Below the pieces are notes generated by a model, which had not been told where the DNA came from, did not search any database, and worked only from the letters and a program-made list of their open reading frames with translations. DNA of 64,000 nucleotides from Rotaria macrura (Eukaryota; Rotifera; Eurotatoria; Philodinida; Philodinidae): the NCBI GenBank assembly GCA_900239685.1, contig OENT01000166.1, positions 62,001-126,000 on the forward strand. The letters are read 5' to 3'. Positions 25,554 through 39,605 of this stretch are shown one piece after another. Each line of letters begins with the position of its first letter. Position 1 is the first letter of the stretch. Made by a program: the position numbers and the translations under genes.

Positions 25554-28500
25554 TATGTGATAAATAGTGTACTACTTCATCATACTTAACTTTATTTTGC
25601 CAAAGTCTATTTAATCAACTGAGTACATATATATTCATGTTAAAATTACAGTCGTTCATTCTAGGCATCAGTCTTCATTTCAAATATTTCATTACAATAT
25701 ATAACCATTGACACAATGATCCCGGTAAGATTAAAATATAAAATATATACTACAACTTCGGTTGCTAATAATAGCGATCGTCTTTTAATTAATCTATTTT
25801 TGGATACATTCTTTTTTTTATCTTCTTGAAATGTAATATGAAAATAGATGATACGAGCGAAAAAGAACTTATTAGTGTACGATCTGTTATGATATGTCAA
25901 TGGAATATATCACATTTCATGTCTCTCTCTCTTCTCACATTTTTACTTCAATGCTTTGTTTTAAGATCACTCTTATCGAAAGAAATGTTATCCTTCTTCC
26001 ATGAAGAATAGTCCATTAAGTATTAATGATGGATTGCATTGAGTATAAAATATCAAGGACGCTTGAAAGTTTGAATTATTTTTATTTTTCTGATATACGT
26101 ATTTTTAACAAGTAAAAGCAATGTATTTGACTTGATCATGAGAGATAAAGATTCCGTTCGATATAGAACATTATTTTCATTCAAGCAACGTGTGACACAC
26201 TGCTTGCTTTTCTCGTAACAAAGAATCTATCTGACTATGTCATAGTTTTCTTTCTAGCAACCATTTTTGTATGTATTTGATACAACAGTATTCCCAAAAG
26301 AAAAACAATATTTATGGACTGACGCGTTGACGAAACAAAATGAACTAGAAAACTAACGACTGAAAAGAAATCATCGAACTGTAGAATAGTTATTCAAGTG
26401 AATGATTGTTTAGAATAGATTAATGAAAGTATTGTATCATTAGGAAGGAGAAAATTTTGTTTTTTTTTTGTTTGTTCTCTTTTTGATGAATGAATTAAAT
26501 GAATAAATTAGAATGTAGATACTATTGCTTTAAACTATTGTGACTTGTAACAATCTTCCATAGAATCATAGTTAGTCAAAGTAAAGATCTACTAAGAAAA
26601 AGTCTGCATATAACTTTGCTGACCGAATAGTTGGGATCGATAATGTGCTATCTAGTGTTCTAAAACTATTGTGTAATTTTCTTGTTCTTTTCTCGTATTC
26701 GTGCTAACGCAAAGAATGGTATTCTATAAAGATTTTGTCAACAAAAACGCCATGCGATTCTTAACAAAATCCGAATGATGGTAATTTGAAGGAATGTGGA
26801 AATAGGCTTTTTTTTTAGTTTGCCTTCTGTGATTCAAAGAAGGATACACTTGTTACTTTTGAATAATGTGCTATCTCTATGGAAACCAACAATTAGTTGT
26901 GAAAATAATAGATTCATCATGTACTCAATAAATTTTGAGAAATACTATTGACTTTCTGTCATTGTGAAGTATATGTTAATCAACATTATTTCAAGTTAAT
27001 TGCATATTATATTTTTCAAAACAGGAAAATACTTTTATATTCATAATTGTGTTGAAATGAATCATCTTAGTAATGTTCCGTTTGTTCTTTTTTTTTCTCT
27101 GGGAAACTCAAATAATGATTGGTAAACGAATGTTATTGTACAAAGGTCGTTTTGATTATTAGCAGCTGGCGAAGATATATTATTTTCCGACAAATACAAT
27201 ATGCTATAGATTATTAAATAACCGCCCTATAAGAATATTGAGTAGATGAGGGAATATTTCTAGGAATGTTTCCTGCGTCTTTCTATTTTATTTACGAGTA
27301 TCACGTGTCTGTAATAAGTAGAATAGATTCACGGAATTATTGAATTTACCCTCGAAAATCTTTATAACTGATTATGATAAATTAAGACTATTAGTATTTA
27401 GATGCAAATCGAATTCTTCATCCTCTATCAGGAAACCTATAGCAAGCAATCATCAGTCAACTTTGATATTGTTCGGAGAGTATATCTCGTAAAGTTTTTG
27501 TGAATATAATTAGTAGTATGAACTGTCAATTATCATTTGATTCTTTTCTTTATTATACTAACAGAAAATATTATTTATAAGAGGTACAATCTACTTGTTA
27601 TATTGTAATATCAGTCATACATCGTCAGTTATAGGTTTATTAGTCGATCATGAATTTGCTGCCATTATTTCTAAGCAAAATAATATGACCAGGTATTTAG
27701 CTTAGGGTCTTTTTTTTTATCAATGAAACTATGCATGGTAACCAAGTTTTTCTCAGTTACCACTTGAAAGTTGATATAAGGTTCTGATTTCTATGAATGT
27801 CTCATAAAACGAACTTGTTATCATTATATATATATGTATATATTATCCGCAGATTTCTTTTCACGAGAAATTCATTTCGAATGTATCACAGGTTATTTTG
27901 TTTTTCGCTGACAAAGATGACCGTATGGTAAGATAGAATTAAATAGAACAAGATTTCTTCAGTTTAACTATACCAAACTTTAGATGATGATAAATGATAT
28001 TATGACAGTTAGTCGACAAGATATTCATAATCTGAACTAATAGACTTTTAGTCTTCATAGAAAATAGCATGCTAATAGTTTTGAGAGACTTCATGTATGT
28101 TAAAACTTAATCGATGATGGTTTTTGATAGAACAATATCAAACAGATTATTAGTTTTCAAGAAGAAAACTTATGCTGATATTTTGATTTCAGAGTTTTGG
28201 CTTTGAAGTTAATGAGTTTTACATGATAAGCATGTATTTTTGTTCGTTGGTACCATGACAGAATGCCCGACATGAATCCATGAAAGTTCATCTAAAAATA
28301 TTCGAACAAAGTCGATATTGTTTTAACGAGAATTTTCCATTGCTCGAAATTCTTGAGTAAGACAGTACCATTCATGCTAATGAAAGATGTCAAAAACATT
28401 TCATGGAGATTTGAAATTTGGTCTTTAAGTTCATTGTAAGAAATTTTAATTTAAATCAACCGAAGTAACCAGACAGTATGATCTATCAGTCGTGCGTGTT

Positions 28501-31209
28501 ACTCCTGCAGTGAACGTTAACACATTTTTTTTTCTTTCTTTAATTTTAGTAAAATCTGTTACAGGAAATATTCTTTCCTTCACTAGAAGCTTTGAATTTC
28601 ATGCAAAATCATATTTACATTGTCTACGGTATGTAGTTTAATATTCATACGTTTTTCTCACTTAACCTAAAATGGCATTATTTTCAATGAAAATAAAACA
28701 AAATTCTTGAAATTATTTAACATAATACCTTGATAATTTTGTTTTATTACTCGACTACTGTAATTATATCAGAATGATTTTCTATGATTTTACGTCAATA
28801 GTATTCTGTAGAATATAAAGGAATGATAATTTTGACTCAGATTTTTATTCTGTCTGGCACGATACACTTTCTTTTGTTCTCGTGATTAGCACTATTGTCT
28901 ATTATCGTAGTTAAAATTACTAACATTTTTAAATAGATATGATAAATAAAACATATTGATTGTTTGAATCGGCTATGAAAAGATATTATATCAATTATTT
29001 TTATGATCTAATCCGATAAAACTTGTTTCATATAATCCAACGTCATCAATGTTCCGATAAACATATAACACAACCATAAGAGCATTCCATCTGCTAATCT
29101 AAGCCAATCGTTTTTATTAAAAAAATGTTGATTTATTCTAAACATAGATCATGAAATCGTAGATCTTCTTTTTGCGCATAATGTACTTGAATGACAAAAA
29201 TATTTTTATTACATCAAGTTCTTCTTTCTTCATGATTATTGAAATAAAGACATAACTGTGATTCTAAATATGTGCCGTAGTCTATAGCAATCTAGTATAA
29301 GACGACCATTGTTAGCAAACATGTAATGAAAACAGAAACGGATTTTATTGATGAAATTTAATAACTTTCATTAATTTAAGGAAAGACAAAAATAACATAT
29401 TCCATTTTATTTTGAATAGTATTGGTATTTTCACATAGAACAATAGTATATTCTTTCTATTACTTCAGACATCTGCATACAACACAGGTGAATCCACACG
29501 ATCTTATATACTGTTAACATGTCTCCGACATAAAGTTAATAGGCATCACTATCTATCGATTCAGTTTTCTTTACCTAATCAATCACTTGTGAAATCGAAT
29601 ACTACTTTTCTATTCTGACATTTACTCATTGATTTAGATTAAAAGGTTTTTGGATTCCATAGTTTTTTTTTTTGTTTAGAGAAAGAGTAATGGAAATGAT
29701 AAAATATTAATGAAAACATAAAAGAAAGTAGATGTTTATTATTGCGAGAGGTACGAACAAAGAAAACTACTCAGACAGTACTTCGTTTTTTTTTCTTCTT
29801 CTTTTCTATTAGAGATCTTATTTGATGTGTGTGATATATATATATATATATATGAATGAAAATTTTGATGGCCTATCATTTGTTAGAACTGAAATGACTT
29901 TTTCCTTTGTATTCGAAAAAACGAGAAATGATGATTGGCATTCGACGTCAATTCTTCTACAAGTAATGATAGGATTCAACTACTCTTTGATGAATTTCTT
30001 TCCGTTTATTTATTCAAGTATTCAATGAATTATCTTTGAGCCCTAGCTGAAACATATGAATAATTATTTTTGTTAAAAACTGAAAATATACTCCGTTCAG
30101 ATGAATTAGTTAACATGTCATGTTTGATTTTCAATAGTTTCTAATGTCTTCTTTGTCAGGAAATTTATATCAAATTAAGTAATGATATTGAATACGTTAA
30201 AAGGGTGGAAGTACCGCTGTTTCAAAGTAAATGCATATGTTTTTTTTCATGTCATTTAATACTCTTTGTTAGAGAATACGGGTGCATGAATGACTTGATT
30301 CTATTAAAAGTAGCTATTCAATTTACATTTAAATAAATATCAAAAAACGTTTTTCGACTTTTACGTTTATTTGAATTCGATTTTATTCTGTATGTGATTC
30401 TTATCTGTCAAAAGACTAATAAAAGTGTTGAGTCAATTAGAACGGAAATTAAGAATAGATAGTTTCATAGTGACTACGGTTTATTTTTCTTTGAAGAAAT
30501 GAATTTAGAACAGAAAAGAGAACGTTAAACATTGGAATATTTCTACTACTTCTATACTTCATATATAGGCAACTTGACAGATTGACGTTAAGATTGAACT
30601 ATTCTTTAAATTTAAAGATCTAATTGTTCTTTGTTTTACCCAATGATCCATTACTCACTTTTTATGCTTGACAAAAGAGTTACTTCTATTTGTGTTCTTG
30701 ACATCCTATTCATTATAAAACTACTTAGAACTTAAATAATACTACAATTCACTAGTTCGAATAAGTTATATGATTTATTCTGTGAAGATTTTTGTAATCT
30801 ACTTGAGACATATTTTAGACAACAAGTTCTAACTAATTATCAACATTTCCGAACAATAAGCCAATGTCTACTTATGAAATGAAATGATTATCTCTCGTTT
30901 ATTACGTTTAGGTTTTATTCACTCGATAGATTTTTTTTCTTTAAAATAACAAATCTTGTTTTTATTATCAATCATTTATAAATGTATTTATTATTATTAT
31001 TATTATCAGCTTTGAGTTTTTTCCTTATTGCGCATAAAGAATGTCTTTAGAATCAATTAGTAAAACAGAAGAATAAGAGAGAAAAAATAGAAGAAAGAAA
31101 ACGGAAATGAAAATTTTTATAAATTTAGTACAACTATCGTTATAGATAGAGCACCAATCACGGTCTTTTATATATTCATATTTCAAAACATAATCTTTTA
31201 CAAAAAGAA
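25554..31209. other. Long gene-poor stretch
   Basis: About 5.7 kb of AT-rich sequence with no frame above 90 codons and no recognised domain. It contains an AT-dinucleotide microsatellite at about 29834-29852 and an ATT-type trinucleotide run near 30987-31008. No RNA gene or terminal-repeat element was recognised. Confidence 0.6.
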
Positions 31210-34200
31210 ATGCTATTACATGATAGTTTTTTCTCGTCTTCACAACGACACATTAATGAAACACATTATAGTTCAATAACTACTGTTCATTCACCACTTT
31301 TCAATTCAACTCTAACATTATTCATTAGCGTATTTGGTACGTGTTCAAATTTCATTTGTATGTTATATTTATTCAATATTATTCCACGACATAAACAAGT
31401 AAAATTAAATAAAACAAAAGCTGAACAACAACAAGAACAACAGGAACAACAAGAATCTGTTCATGCACTTTCAAATAAAAAATATAGATTTTTATTAATT
31501 TTAACTAGTAATGACTTTCTATTATGTTTATCATCGGTAACAAGTTGTTTGGATGAAAAATTTTATTTTCAATCATTAATAGCTCGTTTCCATTTATGTT
31601 CATTTCATATTTTATTGTGGAAATTTACTCTTCATTTCATTCCTTTATTAACAATATTCATTTTATTACGGTATCATTATATATTAAATAAAAGATTTCC
31701 ATCCAGAAACTTAAATATAACAACATGGAATCAGTTACTTTTTACTGATTTATGTTTATTGATACCATTTGTAATAGCACTTGCATGGTCTGTTGATGGC
31801 TTATGGTTATGGGGAGAAACAAACATAAGTAATTATGTGATAGCTTCTATAACTGACAATGATATAAATAAAACAGGAGATGTCTTATCAATAAATAAAA
31901 CTAATTATCAAACATACGGTAAAGTAGATGAATACTATAATGCTGACAATGATAATATGCCACAGCAAAAAATCATATGTTATTTACAAACAAATAACAA
32001 TATAAATTTTACGACTCGTCTTTTATATTTAATACAAGCTGATTTTCTACTTCTTTTTACATTACATTCTTTCGGTAAGTAAATCATGCTTGATATATAT
32101 ATATATTTATATTTATATAGATTTAGTGCATATTGAAAAGTACTTGAAACTGTCAAAGATTTAAATCAAATTTACACAAGCACCTTTCATTCTGCTTAAC
32201 CTTTTAGTTTTTCTTTTCTTCTTATAGATCCATCAAACATTGTTAATTAAGTCATTTAATCACCTTTTCTTTTACATCCGAGAAAGCTTTTCTATTCAAT
32301 TCTTAAAGTTTTATATTTTTATAAAACCAGCAACTAACAGAACTTAGTTTTTAGGGATTTATCGGAACTAATTAATAAGTCCCCAAGTATATGGAGATAG
32401 ATTCCATATAGTTCCTGAGTAAATATATGATATGGATGAGGGTACGTGTGTGAGTGTGAGTGAAAGTGTAAGTGCATTGATGTTGATGTGGTTGCGAGTA
32501 TGCTGAAATATCATCATAAATTAATAGATCTTCAATACATAAATACCGGTAGTCCCTCTATAAAACTTCGTTTATATTCACATTCGTTGAAATATCATCC
32601 AAAAACTATAAAATCTATTCGTTTGTCTTTCACATAGAATTTTCTCAATATGAATTCATCTGATTGAAATTAAATTATGTACTAAATTGTCGAGAGCATT
32701 TCCATTGATAATTATTTTACGATAATGTCGGAAACCACTTGTTTAATATTAGAAAAAGAACAATGATGACTTTGATTCCTTTAAGAACGTTCGATACAGA
32801 AATAAATCGAATGAAACGTCCTTTTAAATATTTCATTTATATATAAGTAATATAAATACTCGTGTTTAACGAATCCCAAGTAATACTATAGAATAATAGT
32901 AACAATAATTTAAATGCTTTTTTATCATTCTCCGAAAGTTCAAATCGATCTATGATTGAAACATTAAATGCAATCAAGAACCGTATAGATAGTATCAATG
33001 AGTATGTGCTATATAAGATTCTGTAGAAAAATTTGTAGTGGTTACCTATTTAAAAATAGTGGTTGTAAATAATTCCGTTGAAAAAGAAAACATTCAAGTC
33101 ATAATTGACAGCATGAAATATTGTGCATTATCGGTAAATGTTCTTTGTAAGAGTTTTCTTTTCAAAATGAAACAAAGACGTAGTTTGACAATTCATGCAT
33201 CGATGGTTATTTATATACTTTTCTTTTTGTGTAGACATACTGAATTTATTGAAAACATAAATGAATCACATCCATGTTATGCATAAAAGAAAAACAAAAG
33301 AAATGTCCCTCTGAACGACTTTTAGCTACAGTTATCAGCATAATATTGTCTACATTGACACACATTTTTCATCACGAATGGCTGTATGAAAATTTTCAAT
33401 GAGTTAATCCATAGATGGAATAGGTGTTCAAAATTCTAGATATAGATTTTATAGAAGAGAAACATTTGATTCTTCATCTTTTTTTATGCTGAATGTTCTC
33501 GGTACTCAAATCGGTGTTTATGAGTGTCATAGACATGGTAATTAATGATTTCTGTTTCATATGAAGTCTTTTGAGACTAGTTAATTAACAGTTGACATCA
33601 ATGGTTCAGCACAAAAATTCAGTACCTTATCATTTTTAATGCTTTTTAATCTATTCCCTGAGTTTCTTTTCATCGCCATATTGTACCCGCTAAAGAATAT
33701 ATCATAGTTCTTTTAGAAATTGAGCTCAACTGAAAAAGAAAATGGTAGACATGTCACGTTGCTTTTGAATCGAATAACTTTTGTTGAATGATCATATTTC
33801 TTCGGAATATTATCATATCAACCATTCTAGGAATATATTGAATAAGAAAAAATATGTTATAGAAAAAAAAAGTTCGTGATCTACCCAAATTATAGCGAAC
33901 ATTTATTTGCATAGAATATAAAGCTATTGTTCCGAATTCGGAATATTTATAGATAGTGATAAACATTTTCATTTTCTATCTAATTAAGTTAAAAGGATAC
34001 CAGAAGATATGACAAGAGTAATGGAACTTTTTCAGTTCTCTAGAGGTAGACGAACAATAATTTTCTATTTTGAACAAACTGTTTTTCGAAAAATTCGATC
34101 AAGAAAAACTGAATTAATTTAATATGCTGATAATTGAAATTAATATGATTAGTAATTTGCTTACAGAATTTCAAATTGATTCAATCACTAAAGAATATTC

Positions 34201-34992
34201 TTTCATACAACAGATTACATGGAAAAAAGATTAATAAGAAATTAATTATTAGAAAATCTGTATTTAAATATTCGTATACTCTACTTTGAACATTGATTTT
34301 CACATCATATATTCATAAGTCTATTTTCATACGTAGAGAAATGAATTCTCGACGAAATCTTTAATTTAAAAGTTTTGCTTTTCAATTAAAAACAAAGGAA
34401 TTTTTTCTATCTAGGTCTTATACTTGAAGTAGTCTTACACATTCGTTTATCATGTTGTTTAATTGCAAGAAAAATTTCATCGACATTTGTTCGTGAACAA
34501 CAATTATCACTCTATATATTATATATTTTTTCATTTTTAACCTTAACATCAATTCCATTCTATTTTTATCGAACCATTGAAATTGTATTTGATATTGTTT
34601 TATCATCATATCCCAATGATATGATTAATAGTCGTACACTGGCACAAATAATTTTAACTGGTACAAGTTTTAAACCAATATTATATTTTATTCTATTATC
34701 TCCGTCGAAGATATTGTTTAAATTTAAATGTTATACGACAATTAAAATTGAAAATATTAATCAGTTAAATACTGTTTTATTATTGAAACATAGAAAACGG
34801 CATGAAACAAATATACAACGTATACATCAAGATCGCTATTCATTGAAATTATCAACACTCTATCCAAGACTTCATGGTAAATTTCGATCATTATCACATC
34901 CAATCATACGACCCGATCATCATCATCAACATCATGATATTATGATTATGAATAATCAAAGTCAACTTACATCTAATGATGGATTTGTATGA
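31210..34992 (+). CDS. Orphan rhodopsin-like GPCR, two exons
   Basis: Exon 1 (31210-32074) and exon 2 (34415-34992) join across a 2.3-kb intron (GTAAGT donor, CTAG acceptor; phase 1 splitting a Gly codon) to give 480 residues. Exon 1 holds helices 1-4 and most of helix 5; exon 2 completes helix 5 and adds helices 6 and 7. Visible landmarks are N-glycosylation sites NET and NST in the N-terminus, SN in helix 1 (GTCSNF), a Cys before helix 3 (HLCSF), LLRYHYI at the DRY position, a Cys in the second extracellular loop (IICYLQ) and SFKPILYFIL at the NPxxY position. The first intracellular loop carries a Gln/Glu-rich insert, and the second extracellular loop is long and Asn-rich. The C-tail is His-rich near its end. 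AATAAA lies at 35157-35162. It is probably a peptide-receptor-like orphan; the ligand is unknown. Confidence 0.85.
32438..32475. repeat. Degenerate GTGAGT-type short repeat in GPCR intron
   Basis: A short purine-pyrimidine run of GTGTGAGTGTGAGTGAAAGTG type lies inside the intron of the two-exon GPCR gene. No function is apparent. Confidence 0.6.
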
Positions 34993-35629
34993 ATGATAGA
35001 AATTTGATTCTGCGAAGTCATATATCAATGAGAAGATTTGGATCATTTCATTAATGATGTTTTTAGCCTAGAGAAAAAAAAGAGAATCAATCAAAAATAC
35101 TCTTGTGCATTTCTTATTTGTTGAACATTTAAAAATTTTTATTTTTCTCAAGATTTAATAAACGTACATATTTCGACAAGTTTAACAATATTGTTATCAT
35201 TAAGTTAACAACTGCCGTGTGTTTAGTTAATATTCACAATTGTTTTTAGGATTGTTTGTTCTTGATTGCAAAGTTTGCAATGCAAACGGTTTTCCTTAAT
35301 TGGAAGAAAAGGAAAATTTTAACATTATGAAAATAAGAGTAGAAAAAGTGGCAAAGCGATTATCAACGCAGTTGACTTGTTTCAGAAGAATATACGTTAT
35401 CTTATTAGAGTTGGGTCATCGCTGGATTTCACGTGGATCTTGTCCAGAATATTTTTTACAACTGTTTTTACCTAAAGTACTACGAGTGGCTGAAATGAAG
35501 TAACATAGAACTAAATGTCATTATACTGACTGTTATCTAGAATAGCTTTTCTAAAACCATCACACAAGTTGATAGAGATGCCAAAATATTTGAAAACTAT
35601 CATTTGTTATGTGCGACGAACCCATGGGG

Positions 35630-36090
35630 AAAACGGTGGTTTTCAGATTTGGGGATTTTGGGATTTTCTTTGGATTTCTTTTGGATTTTCGGATTTTGAA
35701 AATCCCGAAATCCATCAGTAATGTTCTCTTGAAAATGAAGGAATTTCGAGCTGAAATTTTTATCATATGTAGGTCTTGTGGTTCTTAGAATACTCTAAAA
35801 GTTTCAGCGTAAACACATGTTTTTTCCTGAAGATAGTGCGATTACAAGGAATACTCTTATTTCACACCACGATCAGAAAATCCTTTTTTCTTGAAAGTTG
35901 ATTATCTTAAGAGGAAAATATTCTTTTAAATTGAAACTTTTAGGATATTTTAAGAACCACGAGGTCTACGTATGATAAAAATTTCATTCAGCTCGAAATT
36001 CCTTTATTTACAAGAGGACATTGCTGTGGATTTTCGGTTTCTGTTTTGAGATTGGCAATCCCAAAAATTCGCCGTTCCACCTTGGTTTGT
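35630..36090. mobile_element. Degenerate foldback element
   Basis: The core arms 35704-35805 and 35933-36037 are imperfect inverted copies. They share GGAATTTCGAGCTGAA-type sequence, ATTTTTATCATA, a GTGGTTCTTA block and AAAAGTTTC. Similarity weakens outwards through a GGGATTTT-rich stretch (35640-35700 against 36040-36085), so the true ends are unclear. The loop is about 127 bp. It has no coding capacity. Confidence 0.65.
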
Positions 36091-38331
36091 ATAGATTATT
36101 TACATAATACTGCCATAAATTTACATGAAAGTATCCAAGTAAAAACATTGGTTCTATAAACTGTGTAGTGGAAATCAGGAATTACAATATTCAATAAAAA
36201 TATCAGTAAATGTGCTTGAAAGAATTGAACCCATTCAACGATAGACAATTATTTAGATTGCCTCTTGAATCTTTATGGTTACCAAAACAGATTATGTTCT
36301 CTTTGTCATCGATCTAAAACGATGTTTGCTGAAACTAAAAATGATAACTTTGATAATGCATTTAAGCAATATTTAATCCTCCAGGTCTTTTATCTTAATT
36401 TACTTAACACCAATAAATTAATATGTTGATTTCATCATATGACCATTTTTGTTTGTAACCGCCACCCCCCGTCCCTCCTTGTGCCCATTTCCGGATTTTA
36501 ATCAACAAAACACGATTATTGTGTTGGTTCAAAACAGAGAAACATGCTAGATGATTATCTAATATGTCTACTGTAAATAAAATTTTCCACGACACGTAGG
36601 GAGAACATTTCTGAAGACTTTTATAATAGTAATTCTCGATGGAAATCGAAGAAAGAACTGTTTACACTAGTATTGTAAAATATTCACAAGCTTTTCGGTT
36701 GACTGTTGTGACTATAGGATTATTCATTAATGAGTTTCAAACCACCTAGGATTTTATGAGACCTAGAATGGTTGCTCAAATAAATCAAGTTGATCAATAT
36801 TCAAAAAGTTCTTATTTTTAAACGTATTTTAATCATCAACATAGATCAATATTACAATGTACATATCGTTATGACTTTTTATCATGATTATTTACGGACT
36901 TTCTCTACAAGAAATCGCAAACATTTAAATCGTTGCATTTTACTTGTTTACGTTTATGATTATTTTATCAGAGTTATTATTTTCTAGTATTCATAAACGT
37001 GTACTATCATGTAGAATTTCATTTGATCATCTTCAATATTTAATAGTTGAAGATGCCTACTGAGATTTCATCTAATTTTACAAAGTCTTATGTCAAATGT
37101 TTGACGTTTGTTTTCTTACTTTCTTGATTCATAAAAGAAAACTAACGTCTGATAAAACTTAATCTTGAACAATCTCGTGTACAAAACACTTTAAACAAGA
37201 AATTAGATTTCAAAAGTCGATTAATCCAGATCATAAGCTAAACACAAATGCAAGACTTACAAAGATTCCTATTGTTAGACTCATGTTAAAGTCTTCAAAA
37301 CACTGCGACTACGATATCGAACTGATCATGAAAAATGTAATAAACTCTATCATGAATGAAACAAGAACGATTTCTAACATACGAATTCTAGTGCATCTTT
37401 GCGAATAAAATTAGAGAGACCGCTCGAAATTCTCTACTCATCAATGAAACGACCATGTTCAGAAAATTACTATGGGCAAAGATTGAAAACACTTGTTTTT
37501 TCTGATAGACACGCACGTATACATGCTTTGAAAAATGTACTATAACGAACAGAATTTTACAAAAATACATATGGATTTGGATAATCATAGATTAAAAGAA
37601 AAATAATTATGAAGCAATACAAAACTATTGGGAATGACGACTAGATAATTATGCACATGTCAAAAGATGTTACTGATAGCCGACATTGTCACATCAATTG
37701 ACAGTATAAAATAATGGAATGTGAGTTCATACATAAATAGATATCGTTGAAAATCTAATAGAAACTCATAATTAGTAAAAAGAAAAATTTTAGCAATTCG
37801 AATATGAATCGAATCGAATTTAGAAACAAGTGAGATTTCGGGATTACGTACTTAATTCAAGACAATTTTGAAGTAGATGTAATCTCACTTTTTCCCTCAT
37901 GAAAAAAACGAAGTAAGATCGTATTCGAGCATTACAAGAATCAATAACAGATCAGATCTTCTGACTGATTAGCTTGTACTTCCATGTATTACATATGCAA
38001 GATCCATTAAAGAATCGTAAAAACTATCCTTGGATGAGTCTAAGCCAATGGTTTAAGTTTCGAACGAATACCATTGACCACTTTCCTTCAAAGCTATTTT
38101 TCAAAATTTCATTGTCAAAAATTAGTTGTTGAACAAAACATGTTGCCAAAACTAACGAATCAAGTTTTCGTATGTTGAATTTTGTTCTCTATCGAAACAT
38201 GTACAAGTCTAATGAAAAAAATAAAATTGGTATTGTATGTTTCTATTTTGAACATTTGAATCAAAATTACTAGAACATGTTCAAATGTGCTTTACAAATA
38301 TAGAAATTTAGAAAACTATATCTTAACCTTT

Positions 38332-39158
38332 TATTTTAATTGAATGAATGTTCGAGTGAACTAATTCTTTGCAACATGTAAATAATTTAGAATCGAAAAC
38401 TTTCGATTCGTAATGAATTTTTTCATATATAAGTATGACAAAAAATTTCTAAAATTGAATTTTCGGTCTTTTTCGACCATCATCAGAATTTGAGACTACC
38501 ACTGAACGATGTGATGAGTGCTGTTGTTGGTCCTTGTCGTTGTTTCTTGAGTAATTTATTCGATAACATTGACGATAATATGACTAATCATAGAAATTGT
38601 CCGATTGATTCATATGATGATTTGTATAACCAGCATGAGATGAATCGACGATTGAAATGGATTTAATCTATACGATTGTCATTGAATATCCAACAATTGT
38701 GTTTTCTCTAAATAGAGAATAGTAAATTAACCATCTCATATGTTGCGAATGTTGAGTAACAAACCAAAAGGAAAAATTTATTTCCGAATAAGCATCGATA
38801 CGTTTTCGTATTAAATTGAATGCATGTTCGAGTGAACTAATTCTTTGCAACAAGTAATGGTAGTCTCAAATTCTGATGATGGTCGAAATAGACCGAAAAT
38901 TCAATTTTAGAAATGTTTTGTCATACTTTTATATGAAAAAATTCATAACGAATCGAAAGTTTTNCTAATTCTTTGCAACAGGTAATGAACATCTGAAAAA
39001 TCTGAGGATTGGTCGAAAAAGACCGAAAATTCAATTTTAGAAATTTTTTGTCATACTTATATATGAAAAAATTCATTACGAATCGAAAGTTTTCGATTCT
39101 AAATTATTTACATGTTGCAAAGAATTAGTTCACTCGAACATTCATTCAATTAAAATAC
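38332..39158. repeat. 148-bp perfect inverted repeat with internal rearranged copies
   Basis: 38332-38479 is, as far as I can read, identical to the reverse complement of 39011-39158. Between them lies another copy broken into a direct part (about 38762-38852) and an inverted part (about 38860-38963), ending at a single N at 38964. The inverted part also matches the left arm beyond its 148 bp (to about 38503). The right arm extends rightwards to about 39205 in similarity to 38762-38826. A short minus frame (38668-38853) overlaps the internal copy but has no recognised domain. Confidence 0.8.
38964..38964. other. Single ambiguous base at a repeat junction
   Basis: A single N interrupts two partial copies of the local inverted repeat. 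It suggests an uncertain join or unresolved base at this repeat boundary. Confidence 0.95.
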
Positions 39159-39577
39159 AAAAAGTATCCATGTTTATTCGGAAATAAATTTTTCCTTTTA
39201 GTTTAACCTTTTATGTTAGAAACCATGAATGATATTATCTCACGAGTGACTGCTTAGCAGATTAGTTAGACTTATTTGAAGATGTATTTTAATGTGCAAA
39301 TTAAAATGTATTTAATCGTACGAATATTTATCTCAATATATGGAGTAATCTTGATGAAAGCTATTCGTATATGCAAACATTTAATCGATATTCTTGTTAA
39401 GAATAAACTGTATCATTTATTTTGATTATCAGTATGATATAGAAAGAGTTTTAAAAACTTTTGTTTGATATTTCTTTGTTCCAGAAGCATTCTATTCAAG
39501 ATCTTCGGTATATAACTAACGATTTCTATAAAAGAAAAACAACATTATGAAAGATATAGGTAGCGTGCCTCGATGTT

Positions 39578-39605
39578 CTAACAGAAATTTTTTAATTTCT
39601 GTTAG
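39578..39605. other. Perfect hairpin, 12-bp stem with 4-nt loop
   Basis: CTAACAGAAATT pairs perfectly with AATTTCTGTTAG across a TTTT loop. A further CCTC/GAGG pairing is possible about six to seven bases outside. The loop is too small for a typical microRNA precursor. It may be chance or a transposon remnant. Confidence 0.6.
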
